Below, piece by piece: positions 36,048 to 45,878 of a stretch of 64,000 nt of DNA. The notes under the pieces were generated by a model. That model worked only from the letters and a program-made list of their open reading frames with translations, ran no database searches and was not told the DNA's origin. The stretch covers positions 2,418,001-2,482,000 of the forward strand of contig NZ_CP025979.1 of NCBI RefSeq assembly GCF_002900365.1, given 5' to 3'. Position 1 is the first letter of the stretch, and each line of letters starts with the position of its first letter. The DNA is from Escherichia marmotae (lineage in GTDB: Bacteria > Pseudomonadota > Gammaproteobacteria > Enterobacterales > Enterobacteriaceae). Position numbers and translations under genes: made by a program.

Positions 36048-37748
36048 ATGGCGATTGCAATTGGCCTCGATTTTGGCAGTGATTCTGTGCGAGCTTTGGC
36101 GGTGGACTGCGCCACCGGTGAAGAGATCGCCACCAGCGTAGAGTGGTATCCCCGTTGGCAGGAAGGGCAATTTTGTGATGCCCCAAATAACCAGTTCCGT
36201 CATCATCCACGTGACTACATTGAGTCAATGGAAGCGGCGCTAAAAACTGTGCTTGCAGAGCTTAACGCCGAACAACGCGCGGATGTGGTCGGCATTGGTG
36301 TGGATAGCACTGGCTCCACGCCTGCACCAATCGACGCCGACGGCAACGTGCTGGCGCTACGCCCGGAGTTTGCTGAAAACCCGAACGCGATGTTCGTCTT
36401 GTGGAAAGACCACACAGCGGTTGAAGAAGCGGAAGAGATCACCCGCTTGTGTCACGCACCCGGCAAAGTTGACTATTCTCGCTATATTGGCGGTATTTAT
36501 TCCAGCGAATGGTTCTGGGCGAAAATACTCCACGTTACCCGCCAGGACAGCGCCGTGGCGCAATCAGCCGCGTCGTGGATTGAGCTATGTGACTGGGTGC
36601 CAGCCCTGCTCTCTGGCACCACTCGCCCGCAAGATATCCGTCGCGGGCGTTGCAGCGCCGGACACAAATCACTGTGGCATGAAAGCTGGGGCGGTCTTCC
36701 ACCAGCCAGTTTCTTTGATGAGTTGGACCCGCTCCTCAATCGACATTTGCCCTCCCCGCTGTTTACTGACACCTGGACTGCCGATATTCCAGTTGGCACT
36801 TTATGCCCGGAATGGGCGCAGCGTCTCGGTCTGCCTGAAAGCGTAGTGATTTCTGGTGGCGCGTTTGACTGCCATATGGGCGCGGTCGGCGCGGGCGCAC
36901 AGCCTAACGCACTGGTAAAAGTGATCGGTACTTCTACCTGCGACATTCTCATTGCCGACAAACACAGCGTTGGCGAGCGCGCAGTGAAAGGTATTTGCGG
37001 TCAGGTTGATGGCAGTGTAGTGCCTGGGTTTATCGGCCTGGAGGCCGGTCAGTCAGCATTTGGTGATATCTACGCCTGGTTTGGTCGCGTACTCGGCTGG
37101 CCGCTGGAACAACTTGCCGCCCGGCATCCGGAACTGAAAGAACAAATCAACGCCAGCCAGAAACAACTGTTACCTGCGCTGACCGAGGCGTGGGCCAAAA
37201 ATCCGTCTCTGGATCACCTGCCGATGGTACTCGACTGGTTTAACGGTCGCCGCACGCCAAACGCTAACCAACGCCTGAAAGGGGTGATTACCGATCTGAA
37301 TCTCGCTACCGATGCTCCTCTGCTGTTTGGCGGTTTGATTGCCGCTACCGCCTTTGGCGCGCGCGCAATTATGGAGTGCTTCACCGGGCAGGGGATCGCC
37401 GTCAATAACGTGATGGCGCTGGGCGGCATCGCCCGCAAAAACCAGGTCATTATGCAGGCCTGCTGCGACGTGCTGAATCGCCCGCTACAAATTGTCGCTT
37501 CTGACCAGTGCTGCGCGCTCGGCGCAGCGATTTTCGCCGCCGTTGCCGCAAAAGTGCACTCAGATATCCCATCAGCACAACAAAAAATGGCCAGCGCGGT
37601 CGAGAAAACGCTGCAACCGCGCAGCGAACAGGCACAACACTTTGAACAGCTTTATCGCCGCTATCAGCAGTGGGCGATGAGCGCCGAACAACACTACCTT
37701 CCAACTTCTGCCCCGGCACAGGCTGCCCAGGCCGTTCCGACTCTATAA
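36048..37748 (+). CDS. araB: L-ribulokinase
   Basis: Phosphorylates L-ribulose in arabinose breakdown. It has 566 residues, an FGGY-family kinase. The N-terminal ATP-domain motif is IAIGLDFGSDSVRALAVD, VGIGVDSTGSTPAPID is near 80-95, the FGGY-type segment around IGLEAGQSAFGDIYAWF follows, and ALGGIARKNQVIMQ near 455 is the C-terminal signature. It is the first gene of araBAD, with a good ribosome-binding site (TGGAGTG). Confidence 0.98.
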   Translation: MAIAIGLDFGSDSVRALAVDCATGEEIATSVEWYPRWQEGQFCDAPNNQFRHHPRDYIESMEAALKTVLAELNAEQRADVVGIGVDSTGSTPAPIDADGNVLALRPEFAENPNAMFVLWKDHTAVEEAEEITRLCHAPGKVDYSRYIGGIYSSEWFWAKILHVTRQDSAVAQSAASWIELCDWVPALLSGTTRPQDIRRGRCSAGHKSLWHESWGGLPPASFFDELDPLLNRHLPSPLFTDTWTADIPVGTLCPEWAQRLGLPESVVISGGAFDCHMGAVGAGAQPNALVKVIGTSTCDILIADKHSVGERAVKGICGQVDGSVVPGFIGLEAGQSAFGDIYAWFGRVLGWPLEQLAARHPELKEQINASQKQLLPALTEAWAKNPSLDHLPMVLDWFNGRRTPNANQRLKGVITDLNLATDAPLLFGGLIAATAFGARAIMECFTGQGIAVNNVMALGGIARKNQVIMQACCDVLNRPLQIVASDQCCALGAAIFAAVAAKVHSDIPSAQQKMASAVEKTLQPRSEQAQHFEQLYRRYQQWAMSAEQHYLPTSAPAQAAQAVPTL

Positions 37749-37758
37749 GGACACGATA

Positions 37759-39261
37759 ATGACGATTTTTGATAATTATGAAGTGTGGTTTGTCATTGGC
37801 AGCCAGCATCTGTATGGCCCGGAAACCCTGCGTCAAGTCACCCAACATGCCGAGCACGTCGTTAAGGCGCTGAATACGGAAGCGAAACTGCCCTGTAAAC
37901 TGGTGCTGAAACCACTGGGCACCACGCCGGATGAAATCACCGCGATTTGCCGTGACGCCAATTATGACGAGCGTTGCGCGGGTCTGGTGGTGTGGCTGCA
38001 CACTTTCTCCCCGGCCAAAATGTGGATCAACGGATTGACCATCCTCAACAAACCACTGCTGCAATTCCACACCCAGTTTAACGCTGCATTACCGTGGGAC
38101 AGCATCGATATGGACTTTATGAACCTGAACCAGACCGCACACGGCGGCCGCGAGTTCGGCTTCATCGGCGCTCGTATGCGCCAGCAACATGCCGTGGTCA
38201 CCGGTCACTGGCAGGATAAACAAGCTCATGAACGTATCGGCTCCTGGATGCGCCAGGCAGTGTCTAAACAGGATACCCGTCATCTGAAAGTCTGCCGCTT
38301 TGGCGACAATATGCGTGAAGTGGCGGTCACTGACGGCGATAAAGTTGCCGCGCAGATCAAGTTCGGTTTCTCCGTTAATACCTGGGCGGTTGGCGACCAG
38401 GTGCAGGTGGTTAACTCGATCAGCGATGGCGATGTCAACGCGCTGGTTGATGAGTACGAAAGCAGCTACACCATGACGCCTGCCACACAGATCCACGGTG
38501 AAAAACGGCAGAACGTGCTGGAAGCGGCACGGATTGAGCTGGGAATGAAGCGTTTCCTGGAACAAGGTGGCTTCCACGCGTTCACTACCACCTTTGAAGA
38601 TCTGCACGGTCTGAAACAACTCCCTGGTCTCGCCGTACAACGTCTGATGCAACAGGGCTATGGCTTTGCGGGCGAAGGCGACTGGAAAACTGCCGCCCTG
38701 CTTCGCATCATGAAGGTGATGTCAACCGGTCTGCAGGGCGGCACCTCCTTTATGGAGGACTATACCTATCATTTCGAGAAAGGTAATGACCTGGTGCTCG
38801 GCTCCCACATGCTGGAAGTCTGTCCGTCGATCGCGGCGGAAGAGAAACCGATCCTCGACGTTCAGCACCTTGGTATTGGCGGTAAAGATGATCCTGCCCG
38901 CCTGATCTTCAACACTCAAACTGGCCCGGCCATCGTCGCCAGCCTGATTGATCTCGGTGATCGTTATCGTCTGCTGGTTAATTGCATCGATACGGTGAAA
39001 ACGCCGCACTCCCTGCCGAAACTGCCGGTGGCGAATGCACTGTGGAAAGCGCAACCGGATCTGCCAACCGCTTCCGAAGCGTGGATCCTCGCTGGTGGCG
39101 CACACCATACCGTCTTCAGTCATGCGCTGAACCTGAACGATATGCGCCAGTTTGCCGAGATGCACGACATTGAAATCACGGTGATTGATAACGACACCCG
39201 CCTGCCTGCGTTTAAAGACGCGCTGCGCTGGAACGAAGTGTATTACGGATTTCGTCGCTAA
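37759..39261 (+). CDS. araA: L-arabinose isomerase
   Basis: Converts L-arabinose to L-ribulose, the first step of the pathway; a Mn-dependent hexamer. It has 500 residues. The metal and catalytic residues of the E. coli enzyme are in place: Glu306 in the FAGEGDWKTAAL region, Glu333 in TSFMEDYTYHF, His350 in LGSHMLEV, and His450 in ILAGGAHHTVFSHAL. It lies 10 bp after araB (AAGGACACGATA). A long REP array separates it from araD. Confidence 0.98.
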   Translation: MTIFDNYEVWFVIGSQHLYGPETLRQVTQHAEHVVKALNTEAKLPCKLVLKPLGTTPDEITAICRDANYDERCAGLVVWLHTFSPAKMWINGLTILNKPLLQFHTQFNAALPWDSIDMDFMNLNQTAHGGREFGFIGARMRQQHAVVTGHWQDKQAHERIGSWMRQAVSKQDTRHLKVCRFGDNMREVAVTDGDKVAAQIKFGFSVNTWAVGDQVQVVNSISDGDVNALVDEYESSYTMTPATQIHGEKRQNVLEAARIELGMKRFLEQGGFHAFTTTFEDLHGLKQLPGLAVQRLMQQGYGFAGEGDWKTAALLRIMKVMSTGLQGGTSFMEDYTYHFEKGNDLVLGSHMLEVCPSIAAEEKPILDVQHLGIGGKDDPARLIFNTQTGPAIVASLIDLGDRYRLLVNCIDTVKTPHSLPKLPVANALWKAQPDLPTASEAWILAGGAHHTVFSHALNLNDMRQFAEMHDIEITVIDNDTRLPAFKDALRWNEVYYGFRR

Positions 39262-39284
39262 TTAGCGACATCAGGTAAGCAACG

Positions 39285-39662
39285 CCTGATGCAACGCTGG
39301 CGCGTCTTATCAGGCCTACAATTACGAGCCGAAGGCTGATTTTGTAGGCCCGGATAAGCAAAGCACATCCGGCATTCAGCACCTGATGCAACGCTGGCGC
39401 GTCTTATCAGGCCTGCGATTGCGAGCCGAAGGCTGATTTTGTAGGCCGGATAAGCAAAGCGCATCCGGCATTCAGCACCTGATGCAACGCTGGCGCGTCT
39501 TATCAGGCCTGCGATTGCGAGCCGAAGGCTGATTTTGTAGGCCGGATAAGCAAAGCGCATCCGGCATTCAGCACCTGATGCAACGCTGGCGCGTCTTATC
39601 AGGCCTGCGATTGCGAGCCGAAGGCTGATTTTGTAGGCCGGATAAGCAAAGCGCATCCGGCA
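39285..39662. repeat. Tandem BIME array, four units of 96-97 bp, between araA and araD
   Basis: Units begin with CCTGATGCAACGCTGG at 39285, 39382, 39478 and 39574: steps of 97, 96 and 96 bp. Each carries two REP elements of opposite orientation (CGTCTTATCAGGCCT and GTAGGCCGGATAAGC...GCATCCGGC). Units 2-4 are almost identical; unit 1 differs at a few bases and has an extra C, the cause of the 97-bp step. The last copy ends just before GAAGGAGT, the araD ribosome-binding site. Such arrays between operon genes can tune the relative amount of downstream message. Confidence 0.93.
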
Positions 39663-39675
39663 CGAAGGAGTCAAC

Positions 39676-40371
39676 ATGTTAGAAGATCTCAAACGTCAGG
39701 TATTAGAAGCCAACCTGGCGCTCCCAAAACACAACCTGGTCACACTGACCTGGGGCAACGTCAGCGCCGTTGATCGCGAGCGCGGCGTCTTTGTGATCAA
39801 ACCTTCCGGCGTCGATTACAGCATCATGACCGCCGACGATATGGTCGTGGTCAGCATCGAAACCGGTGAAGTGGTTGAAGGAACGAAAAAGCCCTCCTCC
39901 GACACGCCAACTCACCGGCTGCTCTATCAGGCATTCCCGTCCATCGGCGGCATTGTGCACACCCACTCCCGCCATGCCACGATCTGGGCACAGGCAGGCC
40001 AGTCAATCCCGGCAACTGGCACTACCCACGCCGACTATTTCTACGGCACCATTCCCTGCACCCGCAAAATGACCGATGCGGAAATCAACGGCGAATATGA
40101 GTGGGAAACCGGTAATGTCATCGTCGAAACCTTCGAAAAACAGGGTATCGATGCGGCGCAAATGCCTGGCGTGCTGGTGCATTCTCACGGCCCGTTTGCG
40201 TGGGGTAAAAACGCCGAAGATGCGGTACACAACGCCATCGTGCTGGAAGAAGTCGCTTATATGGGGATTTTCTGCCGCCAGTTAGCGCCACGGTTACCGG
40301 ATATGCAGCAAACGCTGCTGGACAAGCACTACCTGCGTAAACATGGTGCGAAGGCGTATTACGGGCAGTGA
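39676..40371 (+). CDS. araD: L-ribulose-5-phosphate 4-epimerase
   Basis: Makes D-xylulose-5-phosphate, linking arabinose to the pentose phosphate pathway; a Zn class II aldolase-fold enzyme. It has 231 residues. Zn ligands are His95 and His97 in GIVHTHSRHATIW and His171 in GVLVHSHGPFAWG. LTWGNVSAVDRE near 24-35 is the phosphate-binding segment. It starts 13 bp after the REP array with a strong GAAGGAGT site. Confidence 0.98.
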   Translation: MLEDLKRQVLEANLALPKHNLVTLTWGNVSAVDRERGVFVIKPSGVDYSIMTADDMVVVSIETGEVVEGTKKPSSDTPTHRLLYQAFPSIGGIVHTHSRHATIWAQAGQSIPATGTTHADYFYGTIPCTRKMTDAEINGEYEWETGNVIVETFEKQGIDAAQMPGVLVHSHGPFAWGKNAEDAVHNAIVLEEVAYMGIFCRQLAPRLPDMQQTLLDKHYLRKHGAKAYYGQ

Positions 40372-40372
40372 T

Positions 40373-40392
40373 GACTGTATAAAACCACAGCC
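40373..40392. promoter_or_regulatory. LexA (SOS) box of polB
   Basis: CTGTATAAAACCACAG fits the LexA pattern CTG-N10-CAG. polB (dinA) is a classic SOS gene. The box begins 2 bp after the araD stop. Confidence 0.88.
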
Positions 40393-40401
40393 AATCGACC
40401 G

Positions 40402-40431
40402 AAACCAGGCTATACTCAAGCCTGGTTTTTT
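40402..40431 (+). terminator. araBAD terminator, overlapping the polB promoter
   Basis: AACCAGGC pairs with GCCTGGTT around a nine-base loop and is followed by further T residues. The loop contains TATACT (40411-40416), a good -10 element for polB, so polB transcription probably starts in the right arm of the hairpin and avoids termination. Confidence 0.85.
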
Positions 40432-40445
40432 GATGGATTTTCAGC

Positions 40446-42797
40446 GTGGCGCAGGCAGGTTTTATCTTAACCCGACACTGGCGGGATACCCCGCAAGGAA
40501 CCGAAGTTTCCTTTTGGTTAGCGACGGACAACGGGCCGTTGCACGTTACGCTTGCGCCGCAAGAATCCGTGGCGTTTATTCCCACCGATCAGGTTCCCCG
40601 CGCCCAGCTCATTTTGCAAAGTGAGCAAGGATTTCGTCTGACGCCGCTGGCGTTAAAGGATTTTCACCGCCAGCCAGTGCATGGCCTTTACTGTCGCGCC
40701 CATCGCCAGTTGATGAATTACGAAAAGCGCCTGCGTGAAGCTGGCGTCACCGTTTACGAGGCCGATGTGCGTCCGCCAGAACGTTATCTGATGGAGCGTT
40801 TTATCACCGCTCCGGTGTGGGTCGACGGTGATTTCCGTGATGGCGCTATCGTCAACGCCCGTCTGAAACCTAATCCCGACTATCGTCCGCCGCTCAAGTG
40901 GGTTTCTATTGATATTGAAACCACCCGCCACGGTGAGCTGTACTGTATCGGCCTGGAAGGTTGCGGGCAGCGCATCGTTTATATGCTGGGGCCAGAGAAT
41001 GGCGACGCCTCCGCGCTCAATTTCGATCTGGAGTATGTTGCCAGCCGTCCGCAACTACTGGAAAAACTCAACGCCTGGTTTGCAACTCACGATCCGGATG
41101 TGATCATCGGCTGGAACGTAGTGCAGTTCGATCTACGGATGCTGCAAAAACATGCCGAGCGTTATCGCATTCCCCTGCCTCTGGGGCGCGATAACAGTGA
41201 GCTGGAGTGGCGCGAGCACGGCTTTAAAAACGGTGTCTTTTTCGCCCAGGCCAAAGGTCGGCTGATTATCGATGGTATTGAAGCGCTGAAATCTGCGTTC
41301 TGGAATTTCTCTTCGTTTTCGCTGGAAACCGTTGCCCAGGAATTGTTAGGCGAAGGCAAATCTATCGATAACCCGTGGGATCGCATGGACGAAATTGACC
41401 GCCGTTTCACCGAAGATAAGCCTGCACTGGCGACTTATAACCTGAAAGATTGCGAACTGGTCACACAGATCTTCCATAAAACCGAGATCATGCCATTTTT
41501 ACTCGAACGAGCGACGGTGAACGGCCTGCCGGTTGACAGGCACGGCGGTTCGGTGGCTGCGTTTGGTCATCTCTATTTTCCGCGTATGCATCGCGCCGGA
41601 TATGTCGCCCCCAATCTCGGTGAAGTGCCGCCTCACGCCAGCCCTGGCGGCTATGTGATGGATTCACGACCCGGACTTTATGATTCGGTGTTGGTGCTGG
41701 ACTACAAAAGCCTGTACCCGTCGATCATCCGCACCTTTCTGATTGATCCCGTCGGGTTGGTGGAAGGCATGGCGCAGCCTGATCCAGAGCACAGCACAGA
41801 AGGTTTTCTCGATGCGTGGTTTTCGCGGGAGAAACATTGCCTGCCGGAGATTGTGACTAACATCTGGCACGGGCGTGATGAAGCCAAACGCCAGGGCAAT
41901 AAGCCGCTGTCGCAGGCGCTGAAGATCATTATGAATGCCTTTTATGGCGTGCTCGGCACCACCGCCTGTCGATTCTTCGATCCGCGCCTGGCGTCGTCGA
42001 TCACCATGCGCGGCCATCAGATCATGCGACAAACCAAAGCGTTAATTGAAGCACAGGGTTATGACGTGATCTACGGTGACACCGACTCAACATTTGTCTG
42101 GCTGAAAGGCGCACATTGCGAAGAAGAGGCGGCGAAAATCGGTCGCGCACTGGTACAGCACGTTAACGCCTGGTGGGCGGAAACGCTGCAAAAACAACGG
42201 CTGACCAGCGCACTGGAACTGGAGTATGAAACTCATTTCTGCCGTTTTCTGATGCCTACCATTCGCGGAGCTGATACCGGCAGTAAAAAGCGTTATGCCG
42301 GGCTGATTCAGGAAGGCGACAAGCAACGGATGGTGTTTAAAGGACTGGAAACCGTGCGTACCGACTGGACACCGCTGGCTCAGCAGTTTCAGCAGGAGCT
42401 GTATTTGCGTGTCTTTCGCAATGAACCGTATCAGGAATACGTGCGCGAAACTATCGACAAACTGATGGCGGGCGAACTGGATGCCCGACTGGTTTACCGT
42501 AAACGGCTCCGCCGCCCGCTAAGCGAATATCAACGAAATGTGCCGCCTCACGTACGCGCTGCTCGCCTTGCCGATGAAGAAAACCAAAAGCGCGGCCGCC
42601 CCTTGCAATACCAGAACCGCGGCACCATTAAGTACGTATGGACCACCAACGGCCCGGAGCCGCTGGACTATCAACGTTCGCCGCTGGATTACGAACACTA
42701 TCTGACCCGCCAGCTTCAACCTGTGGCGGAAGGAATACTCCCCTTTATTGAGGATAATTTTGCTACACTTATGACTGGGCAACTTGGGCTATTTTGA
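40446..42797 (+). CDS. polB: DNA polymerase II
   Basis: SOS-induced B-family polymerase with 3'-5' proofreading; acts in replication restart and lesion bypass. It has 783 residues, beginning at GTG 40446 (MAQAGFILTRHWRDTPQGTE) as in K-12. The exonuclease motif SIDIETTRHGELY is near 154-166. The polymerase motifs are LDYKSLYPSIIRT near 418-430, KIIMNAFYGVLGT near 490-502, and YGDTDSTFVW near 545-554 with the catalytic Asp pair. A LexA box lies upstream. A 163-bp gap to rapA holds the rapA promoter region. Confidence 0.98.
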   Translation: MAQAGFILTRHWRDTPQGTEVSFWLATDNGPLHVTLAPQESVAFIPTDQVPRAQLILQSEQGFRLTPLALKDFHRQPVHGLYCRAHRQLMNYEKRLREAGVTVYEADVRPPERYLMERFITAPVWVDGDFRDGAIVNARLKPNPDYRPPLKWVSIDIETTRHGELYCIGLEGCGQRIVYMLGPENGDASALNFDLEYVASRPQLLEKLNAWFATHDPDVIIGWNVVQFDLRMLQKHAERYRIPLPLGRDNSELEWREHGFKNGVFFAQAKGRLIIDGIEALKSAFWNFSSFSLETVAQELLGEGKSIDNPWDRMDEIDRRFTEDKPALATYNLKDCELVTQIFHKTEIMPFLLERATVNGLPVDRHGGSVAAFGHLYFPRMHRAGYVAPNLGEVPPHASPGGYVMDSRPGLYDSVLVLDYKSLYPSIIRTFLIDPVGLVEGMAQPDPEHSTEGFLDAWFSREKHCLPEIVTNIWHGRDEAKRQGNKPLSQALKIIMNAFYGVLGTTACRFFDPRLASSITMRGHQIMRQTKALIEAQGYDVIYGDTDSTFVWLKGAHCEEEAAKIGRALVQHVNAWWAETLQKQRLTSALELEYETHFCRFLMPTIRGADTGSKKRYAGLIQEGDKQRMVFKGLETVRTDWTPLAQQFQQELYLRVFRNEPYQEYVRETIDKLMAGELDARLVYRKRLRRPLSEYQRNVPPHVRAARLADEENQKRGRPLQYQNRGTIKYVWTTNGPEPLDYQRSPLDYEHYLTRQLQPVAEGILPFIEDNFATLMTGQLGLF

Positions 42798-42960
42798 GCA
42801 AAAAAAGAGTTCGTCAGATGCCATTTTGATGCGTGACGAAAGCGCCGCCATCCAGTACCATAGCGCCCTTTCCATTCCTGGACCTGAATAACACCACTAC
42901 CGCATTAGCCTGGTAGCGGGTAGTTATTGCCTGCAATTAAAGATATAGAGCCAAACACAT

Positions 42961-45867
42961 ATGCCTTTTACACTTGGTCAACGCTGGATCAGCGATACAG
43001 AAAGCGAATTAGGACTTGGAACCGTTGTCGCGGTGGATGCGCGAACTGTCACTTTACTTTTCCCATCTACTGGTGAAAACCGTCTGTATGCACGCAGTGA
43101 TTCTCCCGTGACCCGCGTGATGTTCAACCCTGGTGATACCATTACCAGCCATGACGGCTGGCAGATGCAAGTCGAAGAAGTAAAAGAAGAAAATGGCTTG
43201 CTGACCTATATCGGTACTCGCCTGGATACCGAAGAGTCCGGCGTGGCTCTGCGTGAAGTTTTCCTTGATAGCAAGCTGGTGTTCAGCAAACCGCAGGATC
43301 GTCTGTTTGCCGGGCAGATTGACCGTATGGACCGCTTTGCGTTGCGTTATCGCGCGCGTAAGTATTCCAGCGAACAGTTCCGTATGCCGTACAGTGGCCT
43401 GCGCGGTCAGCGTACCAGCCTGATCCCGCATCAGCTCAACATCGCGCATGATGTCGGCCGCCGCCATGCGCCGCGTGTCCTGCTGGCTGACGAAGTCGGT
43501 TTAGGGAAAACCATTGAAGCTGGGATGATCCTGCATCAGCAACTACTGTCTGGCGCTGCCGAGCGTGTGCTGATTATCGTGCCGAAAACCTTGCAACATC
43601 AGTGGCTGGTAGAAATGCTGCGCCGCTTCAACCTGCGTTTTGCGCTGTTTGATGACGAGCGTTACGCCGAAGCCCAGCACGACGCCTACAACCCGTTCGA
43701 TACCGAACAACTGGTGATTTGCTCGCTAGATTTTGCCCGCCGCAGCAAACAGCGTCTGGAACATCTGTGCGAAGCCGAATGGGATCTTCTGGTTGTCGAT
43801 GAAGCGCACCACCTGGTGTGGAGCGAAGATGCGCCGAGCCGTGAATATCAGGCCATTGAACAACTGGCAGAGCATGTGCCTGGCGTTCTGCTGCTGACCG
43901 CAACCCCGGAACAACTGGGGATGGAAAGCCACTTTGCCCGCCTGCGTCTGCTGGACCCGAACCGTTTCCACGATTTCGCGCAATTCGTTGAAGAGCAAAA
44001 AAATTATCGTCCGGTGGCCGATGCCGTTGCCATGCTGCTGGCTGGTAACAAACTGAGCAACGACGAGCTGAACATGTTAGGTGAAATGATTGGCGAGCAG
44101 GACATCGAACCGCTATTGCAGGCTGCAAACAGCGATAGTGAAGATGCCCAGAGCGCCCGTCAGGAGCTGGTTTCCATGCTGATGGATCGCCACGGCACCA
44201 GCCGCGTGCTGTTCCGTAACACGCGTAATGGCGTAAAAGGCTTCCCGAAACGCGAACTGCACACCATTAAGCTGCCGCTGCCGACGCAGTATCAGACGGC
44301 AATTAAAGTGTCCGGCATTATGGGCGCACGTAAGAGTGCGGAAGATCGCGCTCGCGATATGCTCTACCCGGAACGTATTTATCAGGAATTTGAAGGCGAT
44401 AACGCCACCTGGTGGAACTTCGATCCGCGCGTTGAGTGGTTGATGGGCTACCTGACCAGCCACCGCTCGCAGAAAGTGCTGGTGATCTGCGCCAAAGCTG
44501 CCACCGCGCTGCAACTGGAGCAGGTACTGCGCGAGCGTGAAGGTATCCGCGCAGCCGTGTTCCACGAAGGCATGTCGATTATCGAACGTGACCGCGCTGC
44601 CGCCTGGTTTGCAGAAGAAGACACCGGCGCGCAGGTACTGCTGTGCTCAGAAATCGGTTCTGAAGGGCGTAACTTCCAGTTCGCCAGCCACATGGTGATG
44701 TTCGATCTGCCGTTCAACCCGGATCTGCTGGAACAGCGTATTGGTCGTCTGGATCGTATCGGTCAGGCGCACGATATTCAGATCCACGTACCTTATCTGG
44801 AGAAAACAGCCCAGTCGGTACTGGTGCGCTGGTATCACGAAGGTCTGGATGCATTCGAGCACACCTGCCCGACCGGACGCGCTATCTACGATAGTGTGTA
44901 CAACGATCTGATTAACTACCTGGCTTCACCGGATCAAACCGAAGGCTTTGATGAGTTGATCAAAAATTGCCGCGAGCAACATGAAGCCCTGAAAGCGCAA
45001 CTGGAGCAGGGCCGTGACCGTCTGCTGGAGATCCATTCCAACGGCGGCGAAAAAGCCCAGGCGCTGGCTGAAAGCATTGAAGAACAGGATGACGATACCA
45101 ACCTGATCGCCTTCGCCATGAACCTGTTCGATATTATTGGTATCAACCAGGACGATCGTGGCGACAACCTGATCGTACTGACGCCTTCCGATCATATGCT
45201 GGTGCCGGACTTCCCGGGTTTGTCGGAAGACGGTATTACCATCACCTTCGACCGTGAAGTAGCGCTGGCGCGTGAAGATGCACAGTTTATTACCTGGGAG
45301 CATCCGCTGATCCGCAACGGTCTGGATCTGATCCTTTCTGGCGATACCGGCAGTAGCACGATTTCGCTGCTAAAAAACAAAGCGCTGCCTGTAGGCACGC
45401 TGTTGCTGGAGCTGATTTACGTGGTTGAAGCACAGGCACCGAAGCAGTTGCAACTCAACCGCTTCCTGCCGCCGACACCAGTGCGTATGCTGCTGGATAA
45501 AAACGGCAACAACCTGGCGGCGCAGGTAGAGTTTGAAACCTTCAACCGTCAGCTTAACGCAGTGAATCGCCACACCGGTAGCAAGCTGGTTAACGCTGTG
45601 CAGCAAGAGGTTCACGCCATTCTGCAACTGGGCGAAGCGCAGATTGAGAAGTCTGCCCGTGCATTGATTGATGCGGCACGTAACGAAGCCGACGAAAAAC
45701 TGTCTGCGGAACTGTCGCGTCTGGAAGCACTGCGCGCGGTTAACCCGAACATTCGTGACGACGAACTGGCTGCCATTGAGAGCAACCGTCAGCAGGTTAT
45801 GGAAAGTCTGGATCAGGCAGGCTGGCGTCTGGATGCCCTGCGTTTGATCGTTGTAACGCATCAGTAA
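42961..45867 (+). CDS. rapA: RNA polymerase recycling ATPase RapA (HepA)
   Basis: SWI2/SNF2-type ATPase that binds RNA polymerase and helps release it from post-termination complexes. It has 968 residues. Two N-terminal Tudor-like domains (about 1-107) are followed by the ATPase with motif I LLADEVGLGKTIEAGMIL near 170-187 and motif II LLVVDEAHHLVWSE near 276-290. Helicase C motifs include VLLCSEIGSEGRNFQFASHM and EQRIGRLDRIGQ. Spacer and C-terminal domains complete it. It is followed after 11 bp by rluA. Confidence 0.98.
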   Translation: MPFTLGQRWISDTESELGLGTVVAVDARTVTLLFPSTGENRLYARSDSPVTRVMFNPGDTITSHDGWQMQVEEVKEENGLLTYIGTRLDTEESGVALREVFLDSKLVFSKPQDRLFAGQIDRMDRFALRYRARKYSSEQFRMPYSGLRGQRTSLIPHQLNIAHDVGRRHAPRVLLADEVGLGKTIEAGMILHQQLLSGAAERVLIIVPKTLQHQWLVEMLRRFNLRFALFDDERYAEAQHDAYNPFDTEQLVICSLDFARRSKQRLEHLCEAEWDLLVVDEAHHLVWSEDAPSREYQAIEQLAEHVPGVLLLTATPEQLGMESHFARLRLLDPNRFHDFAQFVEEQKNYRPVADAVAMLLAGNKLSNDELNMLGEMIGEQDIEPLLQAANSDSEDAQSARQELVSMLMDRHGTSRVLFRNTRNGVKGFPKRELHTIKLPLPTQYQTAIKVSGIMGARKSAEDRARDMLYPERIYQEFEGDNATWWNFDPRVEWLMGYLTSHRSQKVLVICAKAATALQLEQVLREREGIRAAVFHEGMSIIERDRAAAWFAEEDTGAQVLLCSEIGSEGRNFQFASHMVMFDLPFNPDLLEQRIGRLDRIGQAHDIQIHVPYLEKTAQSVLVRWYHEGLDAFEHTCPTGRAIYDSVYNDLINYLASPDQTEGFDELIKNCREQHEALKAQLEQGRDRLLEIHSNGGEKAQALAESIEEQDDDTNLIAFAMNLFDIIGINQDDRGDNLIVLTPSDHMLVPDFPGLSEDGITITFDREVALAREDAQFITWEHPLIRNGLDLILSGDTGSSTISLLKNKALPVGTLLLELIYVVEAQAPKQLQLNRFLPPTPVRMLLDKNGNNLAAQVEFETFNRQLNAVNRHTGSKLVNAVQQEVHAILQLGEAQIEKSARALIDAARNEADEKLSAELSRLEALRAVNPNIRDDELAAIESNRQQVMESLDQAGWRLDALRLIVVTHQ

Positions 45868-45878
45868 CGGAGCCGAAG

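Noticed and set aside
36253..36846. 197-codon plus-strand ORF inside araB
   Set aside because: Out-of-frame shadow of araB, which is intact with all kinase motifs.
39285..39662. Possible CRISPR array
   Set aside because: The whole 96-bp unit is repeated without unique spacers, units contain REP palindromes, and there are no cas genes nearby.
39258..39692. 144-codon minus-strand ORF with perfect 32-residue repeats
   Set aside because: It is the translation of the 96-bp REP array, which happens to be a multiple of three; no ribosome-binding site, and it is antisense within the araBAD operon.
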